DNA from: Cantharellus purpuraceus
Taxonomy: Eukaryota > Basidiomycota > Agaricomycetes > Cantharellales > Hydnaceae
Assembly (NCBI GenBank): GCA_025174535.1
Contig: JALBUN010000049.1
Location: 1,550,001 to 1,614,000, forward strand
Length of the DNA stretch: 64,000 nucleotides
Reading direction: 5' to 3'
Shown: positions 44,620-56,347 of the stretch, one piece after another
Layout of the letters: each line of letters begins with the position of its first letter
How positions within the stretch are numbered: the first letter of the stretch is position 1
Notes under the pieces: model-generated
The model's input: only the letters and a program-made list of their open reading frames with translations
Database searches by the model: none
Told to the model about the DNA's origin: nothing
Translations under genes and position numbers: made by a program

Positions 44620-47600
44620 ATGGCTTCAAACAAACCAAATAAGCTCGCATTTTTGTCAATGGCGGCCCCTGCGTCATATGTAGCAGGTCTCGGCAGAGGG
44701 TAAACATATTGAATTTGACGAGCCGTCGAGCTGACATTCCCTTAGTGCATCTGGTTTCACTACTCGATCAGATATCGGCCCTGCTCGAGAAGGACCATCT
44801 GCAGAAGTTATTGCGTAAGTCGATGTATGAGTACCGTTAGGGCATTTGGCTAAAGTCAAAATACAGGGAAGCGCAAGCAAGGCGAGGCGAAGAGCCAGAA
44901 GTTGACCCAGAAGCATTCCAAGATCCTGACAATGAGACAGGCCTCTTCGCTGGCACTGTATATGAAGCAGATGATGAGGAAGCCGATCAGATCTACGAAG
45001 GTGTTGATAATGAAATGGACAAGCGCAGAAAAGCCCGGAGGTTAGTGCATTGTTACTCTACTTTTTCTCCCGTGTTCAATGGCATTGACACTTTTAGGGA
45101 AGCCCGTGAGGCTGAAGAGCAAAAGGCTATTCGCGCCCAGCGACCCAAAATTCAGACACAATTCGCTGATCTCAAGCGTGCTCTCTCCGTAGTGACAGAT
45201 GAACAATGGGAGAATATCCCCGAAGTTGGTAACCTCACTAAGCGTCGCAAGATACGAGACCTTGGGAGGACATATGCGGTCCCTGATAGCGTCATTGTGG
45301 GTGACCGTGATAGGGCAGGATTGGAGAACTCTTTGGACGTTAGGCAACAACAGGTTCGTATTTACCCTGATTCTGCCTGAATTATAACTCATTTAAATGC
45401 AGTATGGTGGCTTTGAGACCCCTGCAGATACTGGAGCATTAACCAATCTTGTGGAGATGGGTCAGGCACGCGATAAAGTTTTGTCTCTGAAGCTCGATCA
45501 GGTAATCCTGTTCACATTGCAGTATCTAAGGCATTACTAACATAACTTCCAGATATCTGGCACATCCTCCATAGCTGGTTCATCTTCATCAATTGACCCG
45601 AAGGGCTATCTTACGGATCTCAATAGCGTTGTTCTAAAATCTGAAGCCGAAATCGGCGATATTAAGCGTGCTAGGATGCTCTTCGATTCCTTAGTCAAGT
45701 CTAATCCAAAACATTCTCCGGGATGGATTGCAGCTGCTTGCGTAGAAGAGCATGCAGGCCGTATGGTAGCGGCGCGAAAACTAATCAAGGCAGGCTGTGA
45801 GCACTGTCCCAAGAGTGAGGATGTGTGGCTCGAAGCTGCTCGACTTCATGTATGTCGTTTCTTTCCAATCAAATTAGATGTCTTATCAAGTCTCTCGTAC
45901 AATTCCAGAACAATGACGACGCCAAGATCATCCTAGCAAATGCCGTCCAGCATGTAGGCCAAAGTGTGAAAGTTTGGCTGACTGCCGCCAGTCTGGAAAG
46001 CGAACTCAAGGCAAAGAAAAGAGTTCTCAGGAAAGGTAAGTCTGACGAGCACTAGTCGCGCCGACATCATATTGACTTATAATATCTATTGCAGCTCTGG
46101 AATCTATTCCAAACTCTGTGCGATTATGGAAAGAAACTGTCAACCTCGAAACTTCTGCTGTTGATGCCCGCATTCTTTTAGGTCGCGCTGTCGAGGTGAT
46201 TCCGCAGTCAGTAGAACTCTGGCTTGCTCTTGCACGTCTAGAAACTCCTAAGCAAGCCAAAGCCATTCTGAACAAAGCGCGCAAGGCTGTCCCTACAAGT
46301 CACGAAATATGGATAGCCGCCGGTCGGTTGCTTGAGCAAGAAGCGGAAGCCGCCAATAAGAGCCCGGCTGAACGTGCCAAGGAGCTTGAACTGGTGGATA
46401 AGACGATTGAGGCCGGCGTAAAGGAGCTCAGAAAGCATCAGGTGCTGTTGACGAGGGAGCAGTGGCTAAAAGAAGCCGAGAGGTGCGAAGTAGAGGCGTC
46501 CCCGAGAACGTGTGAAGCCATTATCAAGGCGACTGTGAGCATGGAAATCGAAGAAGAGGATAGGTTCGACACTTGGACCGGTGATGCAGAGTCTGCAGAG
46601 TCTAGAGGGCGCATAGGAACTGCTAGGGCTATCATTGCATATGCTCTGCGAGTCTATCCTGATCGTAAGGCATTATGGAGACGTGCAGCAGACCTGGAGA
46701 AAACTCATGGAACTAAGTACGTAAAATTTCGCCAGTTCACTGTCTATGTTCTGACTAGCAATTATCAAGGGAATCACTCGAAGAGATTCTTATCCGTGCC
46801 GTCCACCATTGTCCTCAGGCAGAGGTATTGTGGCTCATGTGGGCAAAGGAGAAGTGGTTGAGAGGCGATGTTCCAGGTGCTAGAGAGGTCCTGGAGAAGG
46901 CGTTCGTGGCCAACCCTGAGAGCGAAGCTATTTGGCTTGCGGCTGTCAAGTTGGAAGCCGAGAATGGTGAATTAGGGGTGGCTCGCGAGCTCCTTGTTCG
47001 AGCACGTACTGTTGCGGACACCGAAAGGGTATAGTTAGCACGTTAATTTTCTTGAACCATAGCTAATACTTTTCTGTTCACAGATTTGGATGAAGTCAGC
47101 TGTCTTTGAGCGTCAACAAGGCCAAATATCTACTGCATTATCAACTCTCGGCACTGCCCTGTCCAAATACCCCAAATTCGCCAAGCTTTATATGGTCCAA
47201 GGGCAAATTCACCAATCACAGAAGGATTACTCTGCTGCTCGATCATCTTACGCAGCTGGCCTCAAAGCATGCCCTAAGGAAGTCACATTATGGATTTTAG
47301 CGAGCAGGCTCGAGGAGGCAGATGGGAAAAGCATCAAGGCCAGAGCATTGCTCGAGAAGGCACGACTAGTCAATCCTGCCAACGACCCTCTTTGGGCTGA
47401 AGCGGTTGGTGTTGAAGAAAGATCGGGTGGTGCTGCACAAGCCAAGGCAGTGCTCGCCAGGGGTGAGAGCTGTTTTTTGATATGACTTGAGGCATTGCCT
47501 GACTGGGTGTCTTTCGCATCTCTTTCCTACAGGTCTGCAAGATTGTCCGACATCGGGGTTGCTCTGGTCACTATCAATATGGGCAGAGCCACGGCCAACC

Positions 47601-47993
47601 CGAAAATCCCGATCCGTGGACGCTCTCAAGAAGTCTGCTGATGACCCATTGATCATCTGCACGGTCGCTAGACTATTTTGGGCTGAACGTAAAATAGAGA
47701 AAGCGAGGCAATGGTTTAGCCGAGCAGTTGCGACAAATCCAGACTTGGGCGATTCTTGGGCCTGGTGGCTCAAGTTCGAGCGTCAGCACGGCACAGTGGT
47801 TTGTTAAGTGTTAGATTATTAATCGAGCTTACTGACGCAGTGCGAACAGGAGCAGCAACAAGAGGTCATCAATAAATGCGTCACAGCAGAGCCGCATCAT
47901 TCGTCAGTCTGGCAGTCAGTAGCCAAGGACCTACCAAACACAGGGAAGAGTACCAAACATATTTTGGAGCTGGTGGTTGATGCGTTGGAGTAG
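44620..47993 (+). CDS. PRP6: Pre-mRNA splicing factor Prp6/Prp1
   Basis: About twelve exons from ATG 44620 ([14 protein letters not shown]) to TAG 47991. The N-terminal Prp1 domain has [40 protein letters not shown] and [12 protein letters not shown], followed by a long run of HAT (half-TPR) repeats. Examples are [48 protein letters not shown] and [13 protein letters not shown]. The repeats continue to the C-terminus. It is the U4/U6.U5 tri-snRNP bridging protein, needed to form the active spliceosome; nuclear and essential in yeasts. Introns are 45-70 bp and mostly GTAAGT-like. The final exons (after 47795) join across GTTTGT...GAACAG. Full-length by appearance, with no disruption. Tail-to-tail with SUB1. 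Confidence 0.93.
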
Positions 47994-48214
47994 ATGTGAT
48001 GTTTATTATTGATTTCTTTCCGTCTTCCTGAACTGTAGCGATTCTGTACGATGGGATGCTTATAATCAATGCTATTACAGTGACTTCAAGCTATAGAGAG
48101 CCACTTGAAGTATTTGTGCAAGATCAGTCAGCGCTGCCCCACACACTTGTAGGGTACAAAACGATTCAACGCACATGCCCAAACAGTTTTCTATGAACCT
48201 GCATAGTCGATGAT

Positions 48215-48889
48215 TTAGCCATCATCGCTCCCTTCGTCCTCTGAGTCATCTTTCTTCTTCTTCTTTTTGGCGGGCTTCTCCCTCCTAAATAGCGCTGAGT
48301 ACGATAAGATAAATACGACGCCGTAACATACGTCTTCTTTTTCGTGGTCTTCTCTTCACTCTTCTTCTTACTCTTGCTCGGCTCTTCACGTTTCTCGGTT
48401 TCTATCGTTTTCAGTCGCTCACTGAGAAGCTCGATGCCAGAGAGGAATAAATCCCATTGCGAGGGATTAAGGGTGATGCCTTTCCTCCCTGGTTTTATAT
48501 TCCCGTTCTTGTCAGTGTAGTACTGTTGAAGGTAGCGTTTGATATCAGTAATATAATACCACGCAAATCCTTGCCTCGCGAATGTTCATTTGGGCGGTTC
48601 CTTTGAATATGTTCACGGTCGCCCGCTTCATGTTCCCCAACTACATATCTCCTGTTGAGCGCATCATCGGGGACAGCGATGCATGTCACTCACGTCGAGG
48701 TAATAATTCCCTTCCTCGTCTTTCTTCAGTTGGTCGTTCGGTGGTTGGGAACCGGTGTCGGACGCATCTCCGTCGCGTTTGACCTTGTCAATCACAGTAT
48801 AAAAGCGCGTCAAACTCGACAAATATCCTTTGAAATACCTTTTTCGTTGCGACATTTTCCTCTTCAACATCTGCAGAGCGCTTTGACAT
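48215..48889 (-). CDS. SUB1: Transcriptional coactivator PC4/Sub1
   Basis: Starts at ATG 48889 (MSKRSADVEEENVATKK) and ends at TAA 48215-48217, five exons. The PC4 domain reads NMKRATVNIFKGTAQMNIRE, then YYTDKNGNIKPGRKGITLNP and QWDLFLSGIELL. A Lys/Glu-rich tail (SKSKKKSEEKTTKKK ... KDDSEDEGSDDG) follows. The intron between IRE and YYTD begins with GCAAGG instead of GT and ends CAACAG, so it looks like a GC-AG intron; without it the frame is lost. PC4 binds single-stranded DNA and supports RNA polymerase II initiation and reinitiation in the nucleus. Head-to-head with RTT109, 88 bp between start codons. Confidence 0.9.
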
Positions 48890-48977
48890 GGTGATGCTCG
48901 TGGACAGGGGGCTGAAAGGTCTGAAACCGTATTAGTCGTAGCGAGGGTCCCACGTGGGTCCACGTGGGCGTCAGACC
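48890..48977. promoter_or_regulatory. Bidirectional promoter with two E-boxes
   Basis: Only 88 bp separate the SUB1 and RTT109 start codons. Two CACGTG hexamers (48951-48956 and 48961-48966) lie exactly 10 bp apart, on the same face of the helix, in a CACGTGGG-type repeat. CACGTG is the core site of fungal bHLH factors such as Cbf1 and Pho4. Confidence 0.65.
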
Positions 48978-50952
48978 ATGACCCCGCCTGCTTTGCCAGT
49001 CTCAAGCCTACGGGAACATCTACTTTCTTCCCTAAGCTCTCTTCCAGGCTCACGTACGTTTCATTTGCACACCCTCGTATCCTCGCCTAGGAAACCTGCA
49101 CAGTCGCTCTTTCCATACGCCTCTCCGCGGCCGAAATGTCTTGTACAAGACGTTTTGATCTTGCTTTCAGAGCAAGTCGCGTCTCCTGAAGCTGAGCAGG
49201 CTATGTCTTCATCACAGAATAATTCTGAAACAATTTTTGCATCTCGGACTTTCGTTTGTGCTATCGAGGCGTGTGTATACGCGTTTTCTGCGAACGACTC
49301 TACAGTTCTGTATATCGCCAAAGTAGACGGGACGGGACAAGGTGTTTTTCCTTCGCCTACCTCTACCCTTGTACGAGCATTTCTTGGGTTTTACGCTTCG
49401 CCTCGAAGCCCTGTTTTTACAAAGCCGACTACGCATCACTTATGGATTCACTTGTTCGCCCGGTCTCAGCGACAGTACCTTTTCCCAAACTCCGCGGACC
49501 ATCCTAATAAGAAGCCCCTGGGCGATGTGGCTCTATGTAAATGGTGGAAAAATCTTCTGGGACATGTTGCTAAAAATCTTGAGGACACAAATCAAGTGAC
49601 TACAGGTGAAAACATTCGTTCTATGTCAAGGTCAGAATTATTTGCTAACATAATATACCACAGTACAATCTACACGTCTGTACTATTTGCTTCCAGGCCA
49701 AAGTGAACAGGAAGCGATGTACTTATTGCGAGAAGCTCAAGCCCCTCCTGTTGGATGGATATATTCACACCCATACGACATGCATGCAGAGACAGAACTC
49801 CCTTTTCCTTCGGATACACATGACAAAATATCTCCTGAAGGACGTGGTTCTCGACCGCTTGCCTCTTTGATCCCGCATTTTGAAGACGATCCTAAAAGCC
49901 GGTTCCTCGACGAGCTTGCGGCCACAAGTGAGGAACACGCGGTTGCAGTCCCTGTCCCAACCCCCAAAAGGAAAAGACAGAAGATTAAAGGAGATGAAAG
50001 CGGTCATAGCACCTTGACAAACAATCACTACGCCATCGAGCATCGTACAGAGGAAGTGGGTGAACCATCCACACAGTTGCCCCGGCCGCCTGAAATTGTC
50101 TTTAACCCACCCTCCTCATCGCCCTACGGAGAGCGATCTCCGCCTTCGCGCCCGTCTACGCCTAAGCCTGTCGAGTCCAGTAGCTCTCCCCTGCTTTCCC
50201 CCCATACTCCTGACTTGCCGACATTTCCGGGCTCTCTCGTTTTACCTCGAACACCTCTCCCCCAGCCGTTGCGAACGGCTGGTGCATTTCAAACGCCTGC
50301 TTCGTGCGGGACTCCCCAGACGCCGCGGACTCCTCGTCGACCAAAATCAGACCTCGACACAACTTCCTCCTCCGAGTTTTGGGAAAGAATGTCATATCGC
50401 CAGGAATGTGCGCAGGGTGCTGTGACTGGCTTCTTCGTAGCGATATTCTCGCAACGACGCAACACCGCAACGACCGATGATATGTCCATCAATGCCTTAC
50501 CGTTACCTTCAAACTCTCAAACGAAGTCGACATCATCGGATCCCAATTCTTCTGCAGACGTCGCTCCCCCACTTCTCCTGCAAGGTACTGTCCCTCATTC
50601 CTTGGTTAAAAGAGTGATGTCTTCGCTCTTGACTGGCGTTGAATTTTCGTCGACGGAGCGTGCTCACAAGGGTACTCAAGTGATAGAGACAGCCATCGAA
50701 GGATTGTGCAAGGGTCTAGGAGACGTGAGCAGTGAGCTTCCAGTGAAAGAACCTTCGGGTAACGACGAAGAGCAACCAGCGAAGGAGACAGGGACTGGAG
50801 ATAACCAAATATACAGGGTGCATATCTACGCCTCGCTTTCAGTATCAAATACTCCACTGGCTCAAAAATCTTCGAACAACCCAGGAGCTGTCGCTTCCGA
50901 TACCAATCCTGTGAATGTGCTAGGAGTCAGAAGGAAAAAGAAACGGGAATGA
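48978..50952 (+). CDS. RTT109: Histone acetyltransferase Rtt109
   Basis: Two exons (48978-49605, 49664-50952) give 638 residues. KAT11-family features in order: LREHLLSSLSSLPGSRTFHL, an internal lysine-bearing strand TVLYIAKVDGTGQG, TTHHLWIHLFARSQRQYLFP, and LCKWWKNLL (the WW-containing motif of the family). After the intron come LLPGQSEQEAMYLL and SRPLASLIPHFEDDPKSRFL, then a long disordered Ser/Pro insertion (about residues 310-440). The family's closing motif follows: FWERMSYRQECAQGAVTGFF. The enzyme acetylates histone H3 (K56, K9) on new histones with chaperone partners. The C-terminal tail is basic (RRKKKRE). The intron has GTGAAA, a GCTAAC branch site and CCACAG. Confidence 0.9.
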
Positions 50953-51586
50953 TGGAGATATAGAGGGTAGAAAACCATTTTGTTCCTGTTATGCTTTCCT
51001 GCATTTGCTGGAAAAGGTTCAATGAGCTTTCGAATATTCCTATTTATGGCCGGTTCCAGCTGAAAGTCGTGACTCGTGGTTCCGATCAACGGCGACAGTC
51101 CAAAATCTGTCACCAGAGCTAGCAAGATTGCCTTTCTTCCAAATGGTTGTGTGTGACATAGGCCATCATTTGATCTGCAAAATATATAGTGCTAACCACC
51201 AGAGGAATTTCAGGGATTTTGGGAGACAATTCTTGCAATTCTTGCAATCTTCGATTGGTAAGCCCACCATTTGCCACGGGTCCCGGCCAGTTTGCGTGAA
51301 CCTCAACAAATTGCATGATAGACACTGCCCTCCTAGTAGGTCTTGAAGTTACCCAATGGTGCTCCTGAACAACACAGTAGGCTCATTAAGACAGTGGAGA
51401 ATCTCGAGGCACTTGAGAAAGCAGAGACGGCAAGAGACAAGCTTCTTGCAGAAAACCTTTGTCATCGTGATTTGTCATAATCGCCATGCTGTCGATTCCC
51501 ACCTGCCGAACGTCTACCTCACCTTAATTATCCTACAAGTAGCTCTTTCCATCGAGGAATCTGAGGCGGATTTCCTCTTTCTTTTA
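50953..51586. other. Intergenic, no gene seen
   Basis: 634 bp between RTT109 and the kinase-like gene. No motif-bearing frame is seen; presumably the 3' region of one and promoter of the other. Confidence 0.5.
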
Positions 51587-53896
51587 ATGCTTTCTCGCTC
51601 CATAGAGAAGAATCGACGCATACTTTCACGGAAACCCAATCTTCTGTGTTGCTTTGGCGAGCATATACCACAACGAGGATTCATATCCAGTTCGCCTCTG
51701 AAAAAAGCGAAGCATGGCTGGGCCAGGCGCATAGGATACGTCGCCTTTGCTGGCACGACCATATACATTTTTGATCGCAAATTCAATGCCTCCTCCATAG
51801 GCAGGAACGTTAGAACGCTTTACACGGTTTGCGGTACTTGTTTGGCATGTTGATCTATGCTAAACAGTAAGTCACTTAGGGTGCAGTTGTTGCCGCAGAC
51901 TACAAGCTCAATTTCCAACCTGGCCAGGCGGATAGAATAATGGCTCTCCATGAACGCGTTGCGGAGAGGTTATACAATCTACTGGTCGAGAACGGTGGTT
52001 TATACATTAAAATAGGTAAGACACATCCCATATTCATTGTTACTTGTCACTAATATTGTGCAGGACAGGCATTGGCAGCAAACACTGCCCTCCTGCCGGC
52101 CCCTTTCCAAACACGTTTTAGTAAACTTTTCGACGATGCCCCGCAGGTGCCTTACACTGATATCGAACGTGTTTTTATGGCCGAATTCGGGCGGCCACCA
52201 CAAGGTGAAAATGGTGTATTCGAGGAGTTCGAGGAACGCGCTGTTGCGAGTGCAAGTGTGGCACAGGTACATCGTGCGAAGCTCAAGGGGCTGACTAGCG
52301 TCGACGATACCGACAGGTGGGTAGCCGTTAAGGTTCAGAAACCAGCCGTGAGTCAGCAGGTTGAGTGGGACTTGGCTGCTTACCGGGCAATGATGTGGAT
52401 GTATGAGAAGTAGGTTTCGTGATTTTTCAAAAAACCGCGACAGTGACATTCAAATGTATATCTAGTTGGTTTTTCGACTTACCCATATATTTTCTCGTCG
52501 GTAGGTTCCGAAACATTCTATCTTGTCTAATCGACATTATATGGCTGCAGACTTTGTATCTTCACACTTACGCCTCGAGCTTGACTTTTTGAACGAGGCA
52601 CATAACGCACAACGAACTGCGGCACTCATCGCTTCAGAGCCCAAGCTTTCAGGAAAGGTTTATGTCCCCAAGGCATAATTATGTTTCTTGGCTATTCTGT
52701 CTTATAGTAACATTACATTCCTACAGGTCTATGATGAGTTTACTACTGGCAAAGTCATGACAGCCGAATACATCCACGGCGTGAAGCTGAGTGACCGTCG
52801 CGCAGTCCGGCGCCTTATTAATGGCGCGCCCTCGTCCTCCGATTTGCAATCTATGACCGATCCGGATCCTGCAGCCATTCTGAACTGGGACGGCTCCTCA
52901 TCTCCTGCCTATTCCTCCAAACCCCTTCGTGGTGGTGCACGATCGATAATGGAGACACTTGTGTCACTTTTCAGTGTTCAGATATTTCAGTGGGGGTTTG
53001 TTCACTGTGATCCACATCCAGGGAATATCATCATCCGGCGGCTAGTACCCAGTAACGAACCGCAGCTAGTGCTGATTGACCATGGATTGTACGTATCTAT
53101 GCCTGATGATCTCAGGAAGGATTATGCACGACTTTGGAAGGGTTTACTGAGTAGTGAGATGAGTGAGGTGAGAAGGGTTGCACATAGGTGGGGTATCGGG
53201 AAAGAGAGCCTGGATTTGTTGGCAAGTGGTGTCTTACTAAAGCCTTGGAGAGCCAAAGAGCGGAAGAATGATAATGAAGGTGAAATCTATTGGGCTACTA
53301 TCTTCGGTAGCTTTCCTCTGACTGTGATTTCTGTAGTCGAGAAGAAGCTAGACTCATACGAGAGGAGTTTGATTATGAAGGAGAAGCTGAGGCAATTTTT
53401 GATGGACACGGAGCGATTCCCGAAGGCACTGGTTTTCTTATCGAGAAACATGCGAATGGTACAAGGTATGGAACTTCCCTTACATAACTTAGCCTTAAAC
53501 CTAGTTGCTCACCTACGTTGTTTGTGATTGTAAGGCAATAACCAAGCGCTCCAGTCGCCTGTGAACCGTGTGAAGATCATTGGGTACTGGGCATCCCGCT
53601 CTCTCGCGACGGCGCACAACCTCTCTCTCTCTCAGCGTCTTCTCGGATACTGGCACCACGCCACATATGTTATGGTAATATTTGCGCTTGATGTCGCTTT
53701 CTGGTTTAGCAAGGTGCGTTTATTCAACCCCTTGCGTCATGGTATTGACTTCGATCATTCGACGTCTTAAAAGGTAAGACAATGGTTTAGAGGGGGATTG
53801 GGTGGATCGTTCGAGGATGAATTGGAGCAGGAGATGCGAAAGTTCTCTAAAGACAATTTGGGGGTTGAGTTGGGAGACAACGCCTTCCTCGGATGA
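51587..53896 (+). CDS. Mitochondrial ABC1/ADCK-family atypical kinase, Mcp2/ADCK1-like
   Basis: Eight exons: 51587-51826, 51880-52015, 52064-52409, 52466-52500, 52551-52672, 52727-53465, 53535-53713 and 53774-53896. They give 639 residues in phase. A basic N-terminus rich in Arg/Ser and a hydrophobic helix (IGYVAFAGTTIYIF) suggest mitochondrial targeting and membrane anchoring. UbiB/ABC1 motifs: GGLYIKIGQALAA (the KxGQ motif), ASASVAQVHRAKL (Ala-rich loop), VAVKVQKP (ATP lysine), LDFLNEAHNA, HCDPHPGNI (catalytic) and LVLIDHGLY (metal binding). The family modulates coenzyme Q and lipid homeostasis. The intron at 52673 starts with GC rather than GT (AAG|GCATAA). The ADCK1/Mcp2 assignment is by overall motif feel; the ABC1 family itself is certain. 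Confidence 0.88.
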
Positions 53897-54366
53897 TCCA
53901 CATGAGTATCACGTGTTTGTTCGAGTCCGAGGCAGTCACGAGTGCTTCTGCTCGCTTAGTTTATCCTTGTTTGACCTACGTAGCTACCCTAGGAATCCAG
54001 CTCAGTTTATGGTGCTCTCCTTATGAGGCTTGGACCAGGCCCAAAAAGCTTTCCCGGTCATTGACTTTCATGTCTTCAGCAGCTTCGAAAATGTGGACTG
54101 TGAAGACGCCGGTGCAGCTCTGAATGCATCCTGTTACATGTAAGAAATTTACATGTGTTTTTTTTTAAACACAGCTGCAACAATGGAATATGCTGATCTG
54201 TGGTGTCTCTTTATCACGGAATGGATGAGAAGGGGTTTCATCATATAACTTGAAAGCTTATATTAAAGTATCCTGTTTTGGCTGTTGGCTTACCAGGTGC
54301 TCAGTCCCTCCAGTCTAGCTTGCACTACACTTCTCCACACAGACATCCACGCACCCCCGCACCCCC
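53897..54366. other. Convergent intergenic region
   Basis: 470 bp between two convergent genes, with a T-run near 54158 and no motif-bearing frame. Confidence 0.5.
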
Positions 54367-55214
54367 TCATGACTCACCGGCTGCCGCCAGATCAGCCGGA
54401 TTCGTGCTGACGGTCATGAAATTGCCCGCAAGAGGCTGACCGAGCCCAAACTGATCTGCAAACGCTGAAAGATTGAAGTTGGAGATATTCGGGGATATGG
54501 AGGTGGGAAAATCTAGAGGTTGACGATATAGCAACCAAACGTAACTGCATTGAAACTAATGAATGACAGAAAAACGGGTTTCACGGTGGAAGACGGGGTA
54601 CTGACCGATGAGGGTCAGATGTATTGGGCGGCGTAGGTTGGCGGTAGTCACTTAATGCTGGGGTATTGTTCACGAGCGGCGTTCCAGCTCCAATGTCTTC
54701 GGAGGAGTGATCAAGGCGGAAGTTACCTCCCAAAAAGTGCCTGATTTGTGCATTCGTAGGTTGCTGAGGTGTGGGTGCATCGGGATCAACTGGCAAGCCA
54801 CCCCAAATTATGGTTACGAGAGCATGACAGTGGCCAGGCTGATTAATACACGCTCACCCATGGCTACGATAAATGTCTCCTTGCTCAACTCTCCATCGTT
54901 TAAAGGGATAGACCAGGTTGGTCTGTTCTTCGTCTCTAGTGAATCGTGATCAGACTCTCACTCTGTATAAAGCTGATAGACAACTAACGAGGCATAGTGA
55001 AGTTCCTTCCTGGTGGCGTAACAGCCTTCAGTTGTCCTGTTTCAGGGACCGTATATATCACGTCTAGCAAGAATTTGGGATCGAACGATGTCAGGACATC
55101 TGGAACTATCCCAGCCTGGATGAACGCCCGCTTCACAGATTCAGGGGTGTCCTTGGCATAGACGAGAGCGGCTGGAAGAAGGGGAAGCAAGAGAGCAATA
55201 CTGGCTCCACGCAT
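54367..55214 (-). CDS. PEBP-family protein with signal peptide
   Basis: Starts at ATG 55214 with a signal peptide (MRGASIALLLPLLPAALVYA), then KRAFIQAGIVPDVLTSFDP and GRNFTMPR. The next exon gives LNDGELSKETFIVAM, then VDPDAPTPQQPTNAQIRHFL and NTSDPHR, and the last exon YVWLLYRQPLDF. DPDAP and PHRY-V-x-LLY are the ligand-pocket motifs of phosphatidylethanolamine-binding proteins. The C-terminal exon ends NPADLAAAGES at 54367. Secreted or vacuolar fungal members resemble carboxypeptidase Y inhibitor (Tfs1) and OV-16-like proteins; the exact role is unknown. Confidence 0.85.
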
Positions 55215-56347
55215 TGCGCCACAACACAACGAGTGCTCGTAAGTGAAACAATCAGTAAGCCATCTTATACATTCAAACCACATGCAAGAAAGCTTCTGTC
55301 GTCAGAATTGTAATGGTGTGAAAAACTGCACACCGAAGCATGCTATGCCATGTGCATAGGTTGCATTGTACCAATAAGGAGCGTGGAGCGACCCGTGTTG
55401 GACACTTTCTGACTTCCATGAGAACCCGGGCTCAAAGGGTTTTCATTCACAGAGAACCGTGATTGACCCATCCCAGTGACAATCGGCGATGACCAAGGCA
55501 ATCTGACAGTAAATATAGTCGACAGCCTCTGACCTCGACTAGACCGTGTAAATCAATCAAAGGAACTAAAGTTGCAGGGGCGAAAAAATAGCCATAAAAG
55601 AGGGGGTCCGAGTCGTGTGGGATCTGAGATCCTCAATACGTCCAGTCCTGATTCGTAGATGCAGGAATTCCCATATAGATCGTAACACCCAATCGGTGAT
55701 GAGCCATCACTATTACGTTCAGAAGGGTGCAGTTAGAGTCACACAGTGGTGATGAATGAAATTATGGATGATGCTTTAATTCACATTTGGATCGCATTTA
55801 CCACCAGTGTCGAGCTAGCTCGCCTCAACATTTCAATCACGGTACTGCAGGAATTACCAGGGGTGGTGGGTTGTTTGTAAGGTGCAGCCCACAGTCCATT
55901 TTCTCCCACTTTGGGCGTTATTAAAGCTAATCTAGACAGTTGGGAAAGTTGCGTTACAGTAGCTTCAGTTGATTTTTAAGCAGGGGTCCAAGAATCATGG
56001 CTCTCCCAGCCGACCCAAATTCGATTTTATAGAAGCCAATGCCAAGCAGCTGCTATGATGGTTATTCAAAAGAGCGCGGGAATAGTCGTCAGATTGGCGC
56101 TTGACATCGACCTCGTCAGTAACACATGTCCTGGAGTGGCATGTCGCCACGCCGTGCGCACCTGACTCAAAACGTGCATTGTGAGTATAAAAAATATTTG
56201 AGACATCTAGCAAGATGCCGCATTTGGATTGTTACGCTTGTTGAACTGAGCCCTCAGTGACACCATGTTTGCGATCAACTGGCAAAATGAGATCTGAAGA
56301 AGCAAGAACATCGTGTGCCACCCACAAGCGCCTATAGACTCCTGCGC
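55215..56347. other. Divergent intergenic region, no gene seen
   Basis: 1.1 kb between the PEBP-family gene and the gene at 56348. Frames are short and without motifs. Presumably promoters for both genes. Confidence 0.5.
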
